A program made the position numbers and the translations under genes. Source: Tridacna crocea (taxonomy: Eukaryota > Mollusca > Bivalvia > Cardiida > Cardiidae). From it: a stretch of 64,000 nt of DNA. The notes under the pieces are model-generated. The model made no database searches. It saw nothing but the letters and a program-made list of their open reading frames with translations, and was not told the DNA's origin. This document shows positions 37,601-52,600 of this stretch, piece by piece. Numbering within the stretch: the stretch's first letter is position 1; the number at the start of each line of letters is the position of its first letter. Where the stretch lies: contig OX031063.1 in NCBI GenBank assembly GCA_943736015.1, forward strand, positions 42,796,672 to 42,860,671, given 5' to 3'.

Positions 37601-40600
37601 ATGATGAGTTTTTTGTCATTTATTTATAATATACGCTTATTTACACATTGGTTAAACAACGGTCTAAATAATTCATGTGTTGTGCATACTTATGATGCTA
37701 AACTACAACGCTGATTGTTTAGGCGCATTGTGTCGACGGAATGATAATCGATATTACCAAAGGGGAAAACCCTAATCATATGTGTGGTGCTAAAAATAGC
37801 CTTGGGAATTTACCTGAAAAGACAATAGATAGAGTGTTGATGTATTGAATAAGAATATATAGGGATTGTTTACTTTCATTCCTGCAAAAATTGCATAAGC
37901 ATCGGAAAATGAAAATTCCATTGTAATAGATGAAAAATACTGTGTAAATCCGTTCCCAATAAATTTGTGTCGGTAAGTGAAAATGTCGATCTATCGGATG
38001 TCGTTCAAATGGAAGTTGACTATATGACAATCTGCACTAGAAGCACTTGTATTGTTATCTATAGATTCTTGTATTCAGTCATCTTGTTATAAAACAAGAC
38101 AATTTTGAAAGCTTTTCATATTGAAAGACATACTAGGGAGAAAACTGACAGAAAAGAAAATTGGATACTGAGCTGTGAAAGTATGAATTAACTGTTTACC
38201 AAATGACAAAATTTTAGACTGGTCCAAAGTGAAAGCATTTGCAGATGACAAAATAAATGTGACTCAAAAATTGAAATTTGTTCTGGGAGGGTAGAACACA
38301 TTCTGGGAAAAGGAGAAAATGCTGGAAACCAGCATTTTCTCCTTTCCTCATGATGTTTTCAAAAGGCTTTTTGTTTCAGGGCCATGAAAAACCACAAATT
38401 ATTTGGGAAAGGGTTAAGGCCAAAAGATTACTTTTGTAATCAGAACAATTTTTCATCTTGTTTCAGTTTCTTCATTAGCTGACTTTTAATATCAGCATAG
38501 AAATATATCTTCCTTAGGCTTCAAAATATATTTAATATATGTGATAGGTAGTTTTAAATAATTAGTTATGATGGCATTTAAAGACATTTGGATACATAAT
38601 TGATGATTTGGGGTAAATGATATTTTAACATGCATGTAAAGCTACATCATGAAACTAACCCTTAACTAGACAAGAACATGTTAGACATGTCCAAAGTGAA
38701 AGTATTTGAATATGACAAATGGAGCACGAATGATTAAGTCAGTCTTAGGAGGGAAATATTCTGGAAAAAGGAGAAAATGTTTATAACTAGATCTTTCTCC
38801 TTTTTCTCATAATATGTTTTCAAAAGGCCCCTCTAAAAGGACACACATTATTCTTGGTATTGTAAGGGGCATCAGGGTTATGAATCAAGTAATATGGTTC
38901 CTCTCATCTTTTGATTTATAAATCAAAACATCTTTGAAGTCTATGAATCTTTCAGTGATAAAAGATTAAACTTTACAACCCAATGCAGATTTACATTTCT
39001 CCGGACTGTTACTGTGCTATTTGGCTATTCTGTCACAATGATAAATTAGAATATGGATTACATGTATTTGCTTTTATAATTTGTTGTTGTTAACAGTTTG
39101 CCATGGCAATTGTTTTTTGTTTAATGTTTTTGATAATCAGGCGTGTTTGAAAAGAGTTTGGTATATTTCATCTAAATAATGATAAAGCTATGTTATTTTG
39201 CAAGTCACCATACCATGGCCTAGCTTGACTCATGGGTGATTCATATCCAACAGGCCCATCCTTCAAACAGCAGTGGATTAACTTTCTACCAGAATATGAA
39301 ATTTGACTTGTCCAAATCGAAATTACTTGCTTTTGAAAAGTTAAAGGTTGCTCCAATGAGACATCTTCTGAAAGAAAGAAAGTATTCTGGAAAAAGGCAA
39401 AAATGCCAGTTATCAGCATTTTTTTGTTCTCTTAGACTGTTGTCAAAAGCTGCCCTCCTCATGATTGTTAAAATTTGAGATATTCTGGAAGTGGATTAGT
39501 ATACTCTATTACTGGAAAAAAACATTGCATTAACCATGATTAGGGCCTGAGAGATTTCTATAGGAAAATTTATTATGAGAACATGTAGTATAAATTTGGA
39601 ATAAAACCACTGTATACTTTCTGTTGCGAACAGTATTGATGCTCTTATTTTATGCAACAAATATTAATGTATTTGCTTGCTTATGAGCAAACAGCATTTA
39701 AAAACTGATTACCATTAATCTGTGTATGCAAATGCCATCAGAACTTTATAAAAAGAAGTTGTTAATTGCTTTCTTTTTCACAGCATCATTAGGAAAGATC
39801 ATTTTGTGCACAAGGAATCTGCCCGTGGGTCAAAGTAGGTTTTGAAGCTTTCCTGTCCTGACACAATTAACACATATCTGTAATGAAAATAAGTTTCCCA
39901 TACAATGTGACATCTTGTACTTATTATCCCAGTTTGACCCTTTACCACACAGCAGAATTTTAGACCTATCCAAATCGAAAGCATGTGTAGGTGATAATTT
40001 CACAGTGGCTCCAATGATACAAATTTTCCATGATAGAGTAAAAACCTTTGTGGGAAAAGGAGAAAATGCTGGTGACCAGCATTTTCTCCTTTTCCCACAA
40101 CGTTTTCAAAAGGCCTCTTCCTCAAGGTCGTTAAAAGTCGTCGTTGTGTGGTAAAAGGTTAAAAAGTAAATTCACATGATGAACTTGTAACTGCAAAAAC
40201 AATTTCACAATCCTGAACTAGATGTTTTAGAACATAACAGGAAGTGGATGAATTGCTAAATAATACTTAAATTTTTAAGATTGTGTGTTTATGGCTTCCA
40301 TTAGTGTCCCTATTCTATCAATTTTGCTTTGTATTTATTTCTTGTTGCCACTTTGGTGACTTTTGTAACAGTTTCTGGTAATCTATGGTATAAAGTTACA
40401 GCATTGGAGTTAAGGCAAAAGTCAACACATACCCTCATTTATTTATGTTTCCTTTTTCAATAGATCTTTCGATGTATTCAACCATGCTCAAAATGCATGC
40501 ATCACAGGGTGAAAACTTTTACAATACAGTGACTGGGAATAATATTGAATTCCCCATAAAATCTAGAAAAAACTAAAACTTACTTGCACATTGTATGGGA

Positions 40601-43600
40601 CAGAACTATGTCTTTCTATTATTCAAAGTATTTAACTTGACTTTAACGTTCACTTACAGATCTCACTAATTTTGCATTACTGAATCTTTTGAACTCTTTA
40701 CCACACAATCCAGAGTTTTAATGGTCCCGAGGAAACAACATTTTAAAAACCTTGTAGGAAAAGGAAAAACACTGGTAATCAGCACTTTCTCTTTTTCCCA
40801 TAAGGTTTCCTACACTTTCACAGACAATTTACCACCATTTCATCTTCTGCAAATGTTTTAGTTTAGACAAGATTAAAATCTTTTTGTTTGGTAAAGAGTT
40901 AATCCTTTAAAAAACAATCCCTGGTTTTTACCACTCCGAGATAGAAGCCTTTTGAAAACATTGTGGGAAAAGGAGAAAATGCTAGTTACCAGCATTTTCT
41001 CCTTTTCCCACAATGTTTTCTTCTCTGCTGGAAACAAATTTCAATTCATGAGTTACATTTATTTTGTCGTCTGCAATTGCTTTGAATTTGGACCAGTCTA
41101 AACTTTTATCATTTGGTAAAGAGTTAAACTTTGATAGTACATTTACTAAACACTCAAAAGTTATGAATTTCACTTCAATTGTGAGAAATTGGATACATTT
41201 TTTTTAAACTTGTTGTCATGAAAATGTCCAATTGTGAAAAAGATGTATAGAAAAGAATGTTATTTTGCAGATAGAAAATTCCGGTAATACAATTAGGGCA
41301 ATGTATTGGCACCTAGATATACTGAGAGCAACCAAAAATTTTTTTTTTCTCTGCTATGCTTTATTCATGATAAAAATTTAGATCAGTCCATTTTGATAGT
41401 CTTTACAAGGGACAAATTAAATTTTGTTTAACTCTTTACCAAACAACAAAATTTCAGACTGATCCAAATTGAAAGCACTAGCAGACGACAACATAAATGT
41501 AACTCAAAAACTGAAATTTGTGTAGAGCAAGTGGGAAAACATTTTGGGAAAAGGAAAAAATGCTGGTCACCAGTATATTCTCCTTTTTTCCACAATATTT
41601 TCAAAAGACCTTTTCCATCATCGTTAAAACTAGCGATTGTGTGGTAAATGATTGAAATGTTTACTATTTTATTAAAGACAGATATCATGGTTTGAGCTTC
41701 ATTGATTTTGTCATCTGTAAAAAAATGCTTGAAATTTGGTTGAGTTCAAAGTTTTGTTATTCGGAAAGAGTTAAGTCAACTTTAACATGTTCACAAAATT
41801 CACATGATGTTGTTTCAAAATTCCATTTGTCATATGTCTTAATCTGTGATTATATTTAACTATATTTCTGCAGTCCACCGCACTCGTAAGTACTGATTTG
41901 ATGTAAAATAGTCTTATATTTGTACCCATGAATTGATTATGTTTGGATATAATGTATAATTTTGGATGAACCTTTGCAGGTAAAATTGTATCGTCTTCTA
42001 TTCAAAATTGGTGTGGTTATATCAAGAATACCCTTCTGTCTTTTCTCTCTCTTCCATTTTCTCGAAACTTCCCAAAACAAATTCAGATTTGTTAACAGTA
42101 ATAGAAACATGTCCATGCCGTTCTACAGTTTCTTTAGTTTTTTTTTTATTATTTACTTGTAAAAGCATTCAAAATTAGTGATTGTTTTTAATTATGTTTG
42201 CCATTCAATGACGCTAGTGTAATCTATGACTGAAACAGCCAATACCTTCAATAGTTGGTTCTTTTATCAAAGGGCAGTACTAATAGTTACCCATGGCAGA
42301 GAGCAAAAGCTATTTGTGAAAGTCACTGACTTGATGTGTTATACTGGTACTAAAGTAGTATTAACCCTTTACCACACAATCCCTACTTTTGACGCCCCTG
42401 AGAAAGAAGCCTTTAGAAAACATTGTGGGAAAAGGAGAAAATGCTGGTAACCAGCATTTTCTCCTTTTCCCACAGTGTTTTCTATCTTTCACAAAACAAA
42501 TTTCATATTTTCCGTCACTTTATTTTGTCGTCTGCAAATGCTTTCAATTTGGGCCAGTCTAAAATATTGTTGTTTGGTAATGGGTTAAATGAGTGCTTTG
42601 AAAAGCAAATGTTTACGACACCAAACAGTGCCATTATTTTGTTGGGTTTCTTTTTGTAAGAAATTATCTTGTCCGTCATTGACAACCAATACTTCAATTT
42701 TTAATGATTCCTGATTCCATCTAGAATGTTAGCCATGGGAATTAGTGACACATCCTGATTTTCCAATTAACAAAACTAAAATTGCTAGCTACCACTCCTC
42801 TTAGCCACCAAGACCTCTAGTTATAGTGGGGTAACAAATAATGAATCCTGCTGCTTGTAAAATGGGCTTCAATGAATAGTCGTTGATGCTTACAGCATTT
42901 GATTCGATATGAAAGTTAGTGGAGTATCAAAATCATCCATGATTAATTTCTTGCCAGAATGTAAATATTCACAGTTTTTACACTTCTTCAACATTAATGT
43001 TCCAATACTTGTCTACAAACAACACTTTTTTATTTTAAGCATAAGTTCCAAGATCTTTTTTTTTTGTCACCCATGTATTTACCATCCTACTGCGATGGCA
43101 GCTACTTTGTTGATAGTCTGCCATTTGAAGTTGGTGAAATTTTACTCTGTTATACTGTATACCTTCAACTTTATAATTAATGAAGTTGGAGTTAACTCCT
43201 TCAGTGCTAAAGCTGACTTTTGTAACTCATGTGGACAACACAGAACAAGATCAGACTGCACAGAATATGCAATCTGGTTTTTGGATTTACAGTCTTCTAC
43301 CTAATACTAAACTTAACTTTACCACACTCATGCTTCAGACAGGGTCTTGAAAGGAAATAATGAATTTAGAATACTATCACTCCCCCTTATTTGGAACTCT
43401 GGAGATCTATGTATAGACCTGTGGGAAAAAAGGAATTGATAGTAAAAGAGGTATAGGTTTAGGATAGTCACTATAAGGGTTTGATACATCACATTTTGAC
43501 CATACATTTTATAATGGCAATGTATCCATATCTTTTGCATGTGTATGATACAGCATGATTTTTGTCTCATTGTTTGTTTTATTTAGATTTAGAAATTGTC

Positions 43601-46600
43601 AAGACTGCATGATGAACTGTTCACAGTTTAAATACTTCATTGAAACTATTGTAGGCATCTACCATTTCATTTGTACATTCTCCTTCAAGTTTACTTCATA
43701 TTATCAGTTCCACAGTAATATTGATGATTTGAACACTTTAAGGAAGATTTTGTAGGATAAACATTTTTTATAGTTTTGATCAACTGGAAATCTCTGCTAT
43801 ACTTTAATTTTTGATGTCTGATGTGCTTGCAGACATTCTCCCACGTAAGTACATATGAATAATGTTACAGCATAATGTTTGGCTTTATTTTATCACAGTT
43901 TGTATGGTTATTAAAATGTTTGAATGCTTCGTTGTGTTAAGTGATTGTATTGTCATTACTAGTTGAACTTTGAGTAAACTTTTTATGGAATAAGTAACAA
44001 GCAGTGCCACAAGTGGTTGTATTCTAGTCAGTGCGATCAGTGCGAAATTATGTTCAAATGCTGTATTCATTGTAATTCCATAGGGAATGAATTGAACACA
44101 ATATTAAACACATAATTATTTACATGTTAACTGGTATTCTAGATTTCTTATTTTAGAGTTAACGTGAGAGTATATGGTCAAATGATTTTGTAGGCGGTAT
44201 TTACCAAATATTCCAAATTGATTTTTTTTTTTCTCTTCCTTTCATTAATAAAATAATTCTGTTATAGACAGATTTTTTGTAAAATCCATACAGCGAACCC
44301 TGCTTTGTACAAGCCAAAGATGTCCATTTGTTGCTTTTGTTTGACATAATGCAATTTTCAGCATCACTCTGGATCATTTTTCCTCAAAGAGACTTTAAGC
44401 AGTTCGATCCTTTCAGAATAATCTGTTGTTCATTAAAGTTATCTTAATTTTGAAATCTTTGATAGGAAATGGTGGAGAAATAATTACGCATACCATATAT
44501 ACATGTAGTATGTTCTTTAAGTATTCTACATGCACTATATTTGACTTTTTCTTCTCAGACAATTGATCAACTCATACTTTGTCAGGTCAACTCTTAGCCA
44601 CACAATCCTAGTTTTATTGATCTTAAGAGAGATTGCTTGTGAAATGTTTGTAGGAATAGGAGAACATATTGGTAACCAGTATTTTCTCCTTTCATTAAAA
44701 TTCTGCTGTCTGAAATTCGAAAATTTAATGGCCGCAGGCTTAATTTTAAGAATTAAAAAAAGTCTTTGGCAGTCACTGAACTTCAAAAATTCTTGACCAT
44801 GCAAATAATGGAAATGGCCTTTTCTTATATCTATGATCATCCTTTCTTTACAACTTTTTGTAAGTCTCAGATGTTTTCAATCTATTTTCTGTTGAATGAT
44901 TGCTAAAATACTGAAAAATAGTAAACCATACTACCTGACTTCATTGTGATAATCTGATGATATAGTTCTTCACGAGTAAGAGGCATTTGAGTAAGGATGT
45001 CTAGGATCACATTATGTTTTGGTTCAATTTATGACTTTTATTTATTGCATTTGCATGTACAGTATATATAACTTCTTCAGTTAACTCATTACCAGATGAC
45101 AAAATTTTAGGCTTGTCCAAATTGAAAGCATTTGCAGACGACAAAATAGAAGTGACTGAAAATTTGAAAATTGTTTTGTGAAGAATAGAAAACATTGTGG
45201 GAAAAGGAGAAAATGCTGGATACCAGCATTTTCTCCTTTTCCCACAATGTTTTCTAAAGGCTTCTCTCTCAGGGGCGTCAAAAGTAGGGATTGTGTGGTA
45301 ATGGGTTAAATATTACATTTTCAATATTATTCTGACACTGATTTATAGGTTACTAGCATTGAATGTTCAGGAATTTCAATTAATTTGCAGGGGAAGAAGA
45401 GCATCTTTAATTGATAATTCTTTAACATCTGTGAGGTGAGATTAAAACTAAAGGTGCTTTGGGACTTTATAACAATTGAAAATGCTGTACCTTTTTTTCA
45501 ACATGTTCTATTTCTAGATTTACTCATTTTTAATTGAAAAAAAAAGAGATACTAATTTCATGCATTGTCTAAAACTTGCAATTTTTTCAAGCTTTTAATT
45601 TTTTCAGAAGTACGGGAACTATTTAGAAAATTAATCTACAAACCTAATAATTATACTTCCTTTATTAACATCAGTAGTTATTTTCATTTTCTTACCAGAA
45701 AATCTATTGCATGGTAAATTGACATCAAATTACAGAAAATATCATTGCATGTTTAACTTTTTACCAAACGACAAAATTTTTACACTGGTCCAAATTGAAA
45801 AACACTTGCAGACGACAAATTTAACATAACTCAAAAATTGAAATTTGTTTCCAGCAGTGTAGAAAACATTGTGAGAAAAGGAGAAAATGCTTGGTACCAG
45901 CATTTTCTCCTTTTCCCACAATGTTTTCAAAAGTCTTCTATCTTAGGGTTGTAAAAACCAGGGATTGTTTGTGAAAGGGTTAAAGCTAAAAATGAAGACG
46001 TAATCATATACATAGCGGCAAGTATTTTAATATTCTGAACTCACTCTGCAACTCATAATGTATTAAAAAAAAAAACTGTTACTAGGACAACTGTTATGGA
46101 TTAATGCTTTTGCAGTTAGGTCTTTTGTCTGATTTGTGGTTAGTTTGCTGTCACACTTGTAAGCAGAATAATGTCATTTAGTCTTAGTAGATTTTACGAC
46201 TATTTATAGCTCACAGTATCCCATATTCTGTTTTTGTATCTGGTCAGATATAAATTTTAGGTTAGTTTAGTTTAGTTCAGTTTTAAACTAAACTAGATCT
46301 AAAGGCTTGGTTGATCTTTTGATCACTCTTTTTCTTTTTATCATGTTGCTTTGTAATGTTGCAAAGAATCAGTGTTAGATCAAGGATCTTATTCTGTATC
46401 AGACCCTTGGGTAAATTATTTTGCAAAGGAGTTATTTTTGATGTTACATTAACAGTGTAGATATAGTAAATGGTATGCTTGGGAGACTGTCTGCAAGGTA
46501 AAAAAGGGCACTGCATGCCTGGGAGATTACAAGGTCTTGGTGATAGAGTATAAAATATTCTTGGAACTTATATTTAACCCATTACCACACAATGACGACT

Positions 46601-49600
46601 TTTGACACCCCTGAGGAAGAAGCCTTTTGAAAACATTGTGGGAAAAGGAGAAAATGCTGGTAACCAGCATTTTCTCCTTTTCCCACAACGTTTTCCCTCC
46701 TGCTAGACACAAATTTCAGTTTTTGAGTCAAGTTTATTTTGTCGTCTGCAAATGCTTTCAATTTGGACAAGTCTAAAATTTTGCTGTGTGGTAATGGGTT
46801 AATTAAAGAGTTCATTGTTCAGAGCTCCAGATAAGACATGATGATATTATAAATCCATTATTTCTCTTTCAAACACTATGTTGTGGGTCCTGATTAGAAT
46901 CATCTCATTGACATCAATGAGTACCCATAGCATAGGATATGGTGCAGAATAATTAATATTTTTAATTCTAAAATCAAAATCATTCCCTCTGTCTAGAGCT
47001 CTGATTGTTGATGTGATCTGTGATGTGGACATTGTGCTTGAAATACTTTCTGTAAGGTTGGCCTACTTGTACAGTTTGGTATTAATACTTTCTCAAACCT
47101 AGTTCTTTTAAACATTCATCTGGTTTTCAAAACTATAATTGCCTCTACAGCCAGTGTAGATCAAGATCAGACTGTCAAAAACTTGCAGCCTGATCATTGA
47201 AATTCACCGTCAGCTATGGCAATACATTCTAAGCCACTTTAAAATTGCAGTTAAATTGGCATTTAGGTTTTATTTCTAGTCTTAAAATATAAGGTAGGTA
47301 AGGAGTTAATCATGTCCATATAGACCTCTTTGCACCCAATGACTCCTTTATTCGAGAGAAATAATGCAAACAGTTCAGACAAGGTAAATGAGAATGTCTT
47401 TTAGCTATGCCTAATTCTACAAAATGTTGAGGAGCATTAGATGTAATTGATGGGTCTTATGTGAGTTAATACTTGTAATGGATTGATCTAAAGGAGACAA
47501 AATTATTACTCTAATAGGATGGTTTGGTAGAAAAATAAGTATATATCTGTATATACTCAACACATATCAGGGTCCATATTCACCAACCATTCGAACTTTC
47601 TTTGTCTGAATCTTCAAGATTTTCTGACTGTGAAAGCAACAGAACCTCTGATTGGCTAAACCAATTGGTTTAGCCAATCAGAAGTTCTGTTACTTTCACA
47701 CTGACAAAATTCTGAAGAATAAGCCTAAGAATGTTCTTAAGAATGGTTGGTGAATACAGACCCAGGTGAAACAATGTATAGGATAAAATAGCAAGTGGAC
47801 AAGGGCTAGTATGCAAATATTTCTATGAAATTGGAAAACATGGTTTTAGTGAACAAAATAGGAAAATTGATTAGAAGAAAGTATACAGACATGACCAACT
47901 ACTGAAGTAGATATAATTCAATGCAGTCGGAGTAATATGGAAATGGTAATTGAGCTTCTTTCGAAATTACACAGTAGACAGAAAGGAAATGGTATGCTTG
48001 GAACCTTTCTGCAAGGTGAGGCCAAAGACACTACATTTAGAAATGTTGTCAGGTGCAGATGAAGGGTACAAAAGAATAGAGATTTTTGGGAGGTATGATG
48101 CATGGCTCTACATGTTTTTGGGATAGTACACTGTATGTTGGAGAGGTAGCAAGATCCTGGTGAAGGTGTCATATAGGAACATTGTACATGTATTTGGGGT
48201 TAGAAGTTTTTTGTGACACAACACTTTCTCTTATCTCTTTTCGGAATATTTTGATAGTAAGCTAAACATTTAGTTCTCTGAAAAGTGTTAATGATATTGG
48301 GTGTGACCATGTTTGATGATGAAGATTCAGATCTTTATCAAAGAATAAAGTATTGCAAAGTACTGAGATACATTCAACTTAATTGGTTTCATTAGGTATA
48401 ACATCTATCCCATATTTTTTGCTTTGTCTACTACTCCTTTTAAGTTTTGCTCAGCAAGGAATTAGAGACTTGGTGCTTTTAATTAAACAAACACAGTGCC
48501 TCATAATCTCTTTTCCATGTTTCTTAAACTGACTTATTCAGATCTTTATCAAAGAATAAAGTATTGCAAAGTACTGTGATACATTCAACTTAATTGGTTT
48601 CATTAGGGATAACATCTATCCCATATTTTTTGCTTTGTCTACTACTCCTTTAAAGTTTTGCTCAGCAAGGAATTAGAGACTTGGTGCTTTTAATTAAACA
48701 AACACAGTGCCTCATAATCTCTTTTCCATGTTTCTTAAACTGACTTATTTACCAGCATCTTTTTAAAATTTTCAGCCTGTTAACTTATTTGTATCAGTGT
48801 GCATTGAAAAAAAAAATGCTAATGCTTTTATTTTTGGTTTGTTAGGGTAAATCACTGCAGTGAAACTATGATTCTAATATGACATGTGAATTCACCTCTA
48901 TAAACACAGTGCAAAGAAAGCATAGTAAAATGTATGTCATTCTGTATAGAGTGACGTCATTCTGTATAAAGTAAGTAAGTAACTTATTCAATGGAACATA
49001 ATCTGCATCTGCATTTTTACTTTTAAGTATGAACTTGTTTTCCTTTCATTAAGAGTTGGTAATGTTAGAATCAAAATAATCTTCTTTCTCTCCCTTTATT
49101 GTTCAATAAACCACATTGTGACTTATGAGGCGCAATGAATAAACCACTCGGGCTCTTGCCCTAATGTGGATTACTTATTGTGCCTCATACTCACAACTGT
49201 GGTTTATTGAATGATAAACCATGATAGAAAGAAGATTATTTCTTAATTAATGAATCCTTTTAGGTAGGCGCGAACAAACTACCGGTATGTTGAAAATTGT
49301 ATTTTTGTTATTTTGAATTTAAATTGTTCCAATTTTTAATTGAACTTTGTGTACAATAATATTGATTCCTTTGTGCAGCAAACATTGCATGACTCTTTCA
49401 AATCAGAGGACTAGTAGGAAATGGGTCAACCAAGTAATGCATTTTATTAAACTTACATGTACATAAATCAGTTATAGCAAACAGGGCTAAAATTTTGTTG
49501 TCTGGTTAAGAGTTAAGCAGAACTGAGTAATACAGATAAATCCTTTATATATCAGAAAAACCCGCAAACAGCAGGAGAGAGAGGAGAAACAGAAGGAGGA

Positions 49601-52600
49601 GGAGTTACAGGCTCAGTTACAGCGTGAAGCAGAAGCCATCTCGGCGGCCGACAATAAACCTTATGACCCACCATGTGATCCCACACTTCTCAAATACATG
49701 GATGAAGTGATGGAAAAAATTCAGCCTTTACCTTCAACTAGAGAGCAAGTACAGGCCTTAGCTATGTAAGATCTCCGTTTTCTTTTCAAAATTCTTAATT
49801 TTTCCATGTTGGAAGGATTTTATAGATGATTATTCAAATTTTTTTTTTCTTTTTTTTTTCAAATGATAGCATTTAGCCTTAAATAAATAGAAAACATTGC
49901 AAGAAAAGAAGAAAGTGCTGGTAACTGGCATTTGCTCTTTTTCCCACAATGTTTTCAAATGCCGGTTTTTTCAGGGACATTAAATCTTGAGATTTTGTGG
50001 TAAAGGGTTATCGCTCATATTTGGAAATATCTATACAGAGTTCAAGAAGATTACATAAATTTTTGTTTTGTCATATTTAATTATCAGTTTTCTATGTACA
50101 TGTATTAATATATCTATTCAAACTTGTTTACCTTTCCTTATGAAGCCCTTCAACTAATGATTAGATGACAGTTTTTGAGAATCAGCCCAACAGAAGGCAT
50201 TCAGGGATGAAAAATTAAATGTGGCAGAAGTAACAAAGAAGATTTGTAATTTTAACCGCTAGAGTACAAGATAAGCCCAACAGATATTTTAAATCTAGTA
50301 ATATGACCAAACCAAATTCAATCCCAAAAATTAACTCTTAACCACACAATGACGACTTTTGACGACCCCAAGCTAGAAGCCTTTTGAAAACAATGTAGGG
50401 AAAGGAAAAAATGCTGGTAACCAGCATTTTCTCCTTTTCCCACAATGTTTTCTATCCTTTCCAAATCAAATTTTGATTTAACAGTCAAATTTATTATGTC
50501 ATCTGCAAATGGTTTCAATTTGGACCAGTCTATAAATTTGTCATTTGATAAAGAGTAAATCTATGCAGCTAAGTGAAAAGTAACCTAGATATCTGGCTCA
50601 ACATGTCTCACGATTGTGTCAAATTTCAGGTTTGTTGCTGAGAAGATGGGAGGATCAATTGAACGTGGACAGTTAAGCAATTTTGGTTGGGAACTTCCAC
50701 TGAGCCAGATTAAGTTTGAACTCAAGAACAATGTGATACCACTGGGAAAAATCAAGTTCGGAATACATGTTCATAGAGCACTATTGTTTAAGGTAGGTTT
50801 TTACTTTGTTGATAGATCAGATCCATTATGAAGGTTGATGCTTTAACAATGAAATTTTATACTAAAATTTTATCTATATGGAAAGCATTTTCAGATGGCA
50901 GACTAAACGTTGCACAGAATAGGTCTTTTTTATTTAAAGGGATTGAAAACACTGGGGGAAAAGGAGAAAATGCTTGTTACCAGCATTTTCTTATTTTCCC
51001 ATAATGTGTTCAAAAGTCTTTTTTCGGGAGGTTGTTAAAATTTAGGATTGTATGGTTGAGGGTCAAACCTTTTACAAAAACCATGCTGTGTTAACCCATT
51101 ACCACTCAATCCCTACTTTTGACGCCCCTGAGAAAGAAGCCTTTTGAAAACACTGTTGGAAAAGGAGAAAATGCTGGTAACCAGCATTTTCTCCTTTTCC
51201 AACAGTGTTTTCTACCCTTCCCAGAAAAAAATTCTATTTTTCAGTCACCTTTATTTTGTCGTCTGCAAATGCTTTCAGTTTGGACCAGTCCAAAATTTTC
51301 TCGTTTGGTAATGAGTTAAACATCCCAAACATTTTGGAGAAAAGGAGAAAATGCTGGTTGTCAGGTTTTTTTTTTTCATTTTTTCACACAATGTTTTTTA
51401 CCCTTTTTAAGGCAAATATCATCTTTTGAATGACAGAAACATTTACACGTAATTTGTTGTGTACAAATTCTTGAACTCTTTACCAAACAACAAGGTTTTG
51501 GTCAAATTTATTTAATTTGAAAGCATTTGCAGAGAACAAGTATTGCACAAATCACAAAATTTATCTTTGATAGGGTGGAAAACATTGTGGTAAAAGGAGA
51601 AAATGTTGGTTACTACCACTTTCTACTTTTCCAACAATTTTTTCTAAACCCCAAGACTCACTAACTCATCAGTAAACATTGTGTAACATTGACGTTTTCA
51701 TAAAGGTTGTTCCCTACTTTGGTGACCCTAAGAAAGACGCCTTTAAAAACATTGTGGGAAAAGGAGAAAATGCTGGTAACCAGCATTTTCTCCTTTTCCC
51801 ACTATGTTTTCTTCTCTTAACAAAACAAATTTCAAACTTTCGGTCACTTTTATTTTGTCGTCTGCAAATGCTTTCGATTTGGACAAGCCTAAAATATTGT
51901 CGTTTGGTAATGAGTTAAGAGGTAAATAAGGATAAATCTTAAAACTTTGTCGTTTATAGTCTGGTAATGAATTTTTGTATTAAACACTGAATACAATTTA
52001 CTGTTTCTGGCTACATTTCTTTTTGGAAAAATATACCAGAAGGAGAAATTCTCAGGAAAATCTAATTCTCCTTTAACGACAATTTCATTTAACATAAATT
52101 GAATAATTGAACTTAATGATTGAATTTATTAACTCTGGTATGAACATTTATGAAATTAGAAATGAAATTTAAAGGAGAAAGCATTAGTATGTGCTACTAC
52201 TGCATACTCATCTGAGAATAACATTACTTGAATTTTCAGACTTTGGCAGATAAAATTGCTGTCAGTTGTTCTTTAGTGAGAGGAGAATATAACCGTGCCT
52301 GGAATGAAGTTCTACTGCCTGAACAGGACTACACTGTAAGTTTCCTTGGTAACATGACATTCATCCCTGCAAAGTACTTAAGATTTTGCATTGAAGGGGC
52401 AATATTTTTGTGTTGCTTGGCCATTGTAAATTGTTAGATTTCACAGTACACTAAAAATGTGTTGAGGGCCCATTTTCATACATCAGATCAGGAATGTTAT
52501 CAACCCTTTACCACACAACAAGATGTTAGACCCATCCAAATTGATATTATTTGCTGATGACAGTTTCAGTATGGCTCATATGAAATGATTTTACGTTGAT

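Noticed and set aside
43587-43650. Candidate 64-nt exon in the linker region
   Set aside because: Open in phase but 64 nt shifts frame for the following exon.
44559-44585. Candidate 27-nt phase-neutral exon (TTCTTCTCAG acceptor)
   Set aside because: Donor GTCAAC is weak and coincides with the border of a decayed hairpin element; kept out of the model though frame-compatible.
46997-47051. Candidate 55-nt exon (CTGTCTAG acceptor, GTAAGG donor)
   Set aside because: 55 nt would break the reading frame between exons 22 and 23, which join in phase without it.
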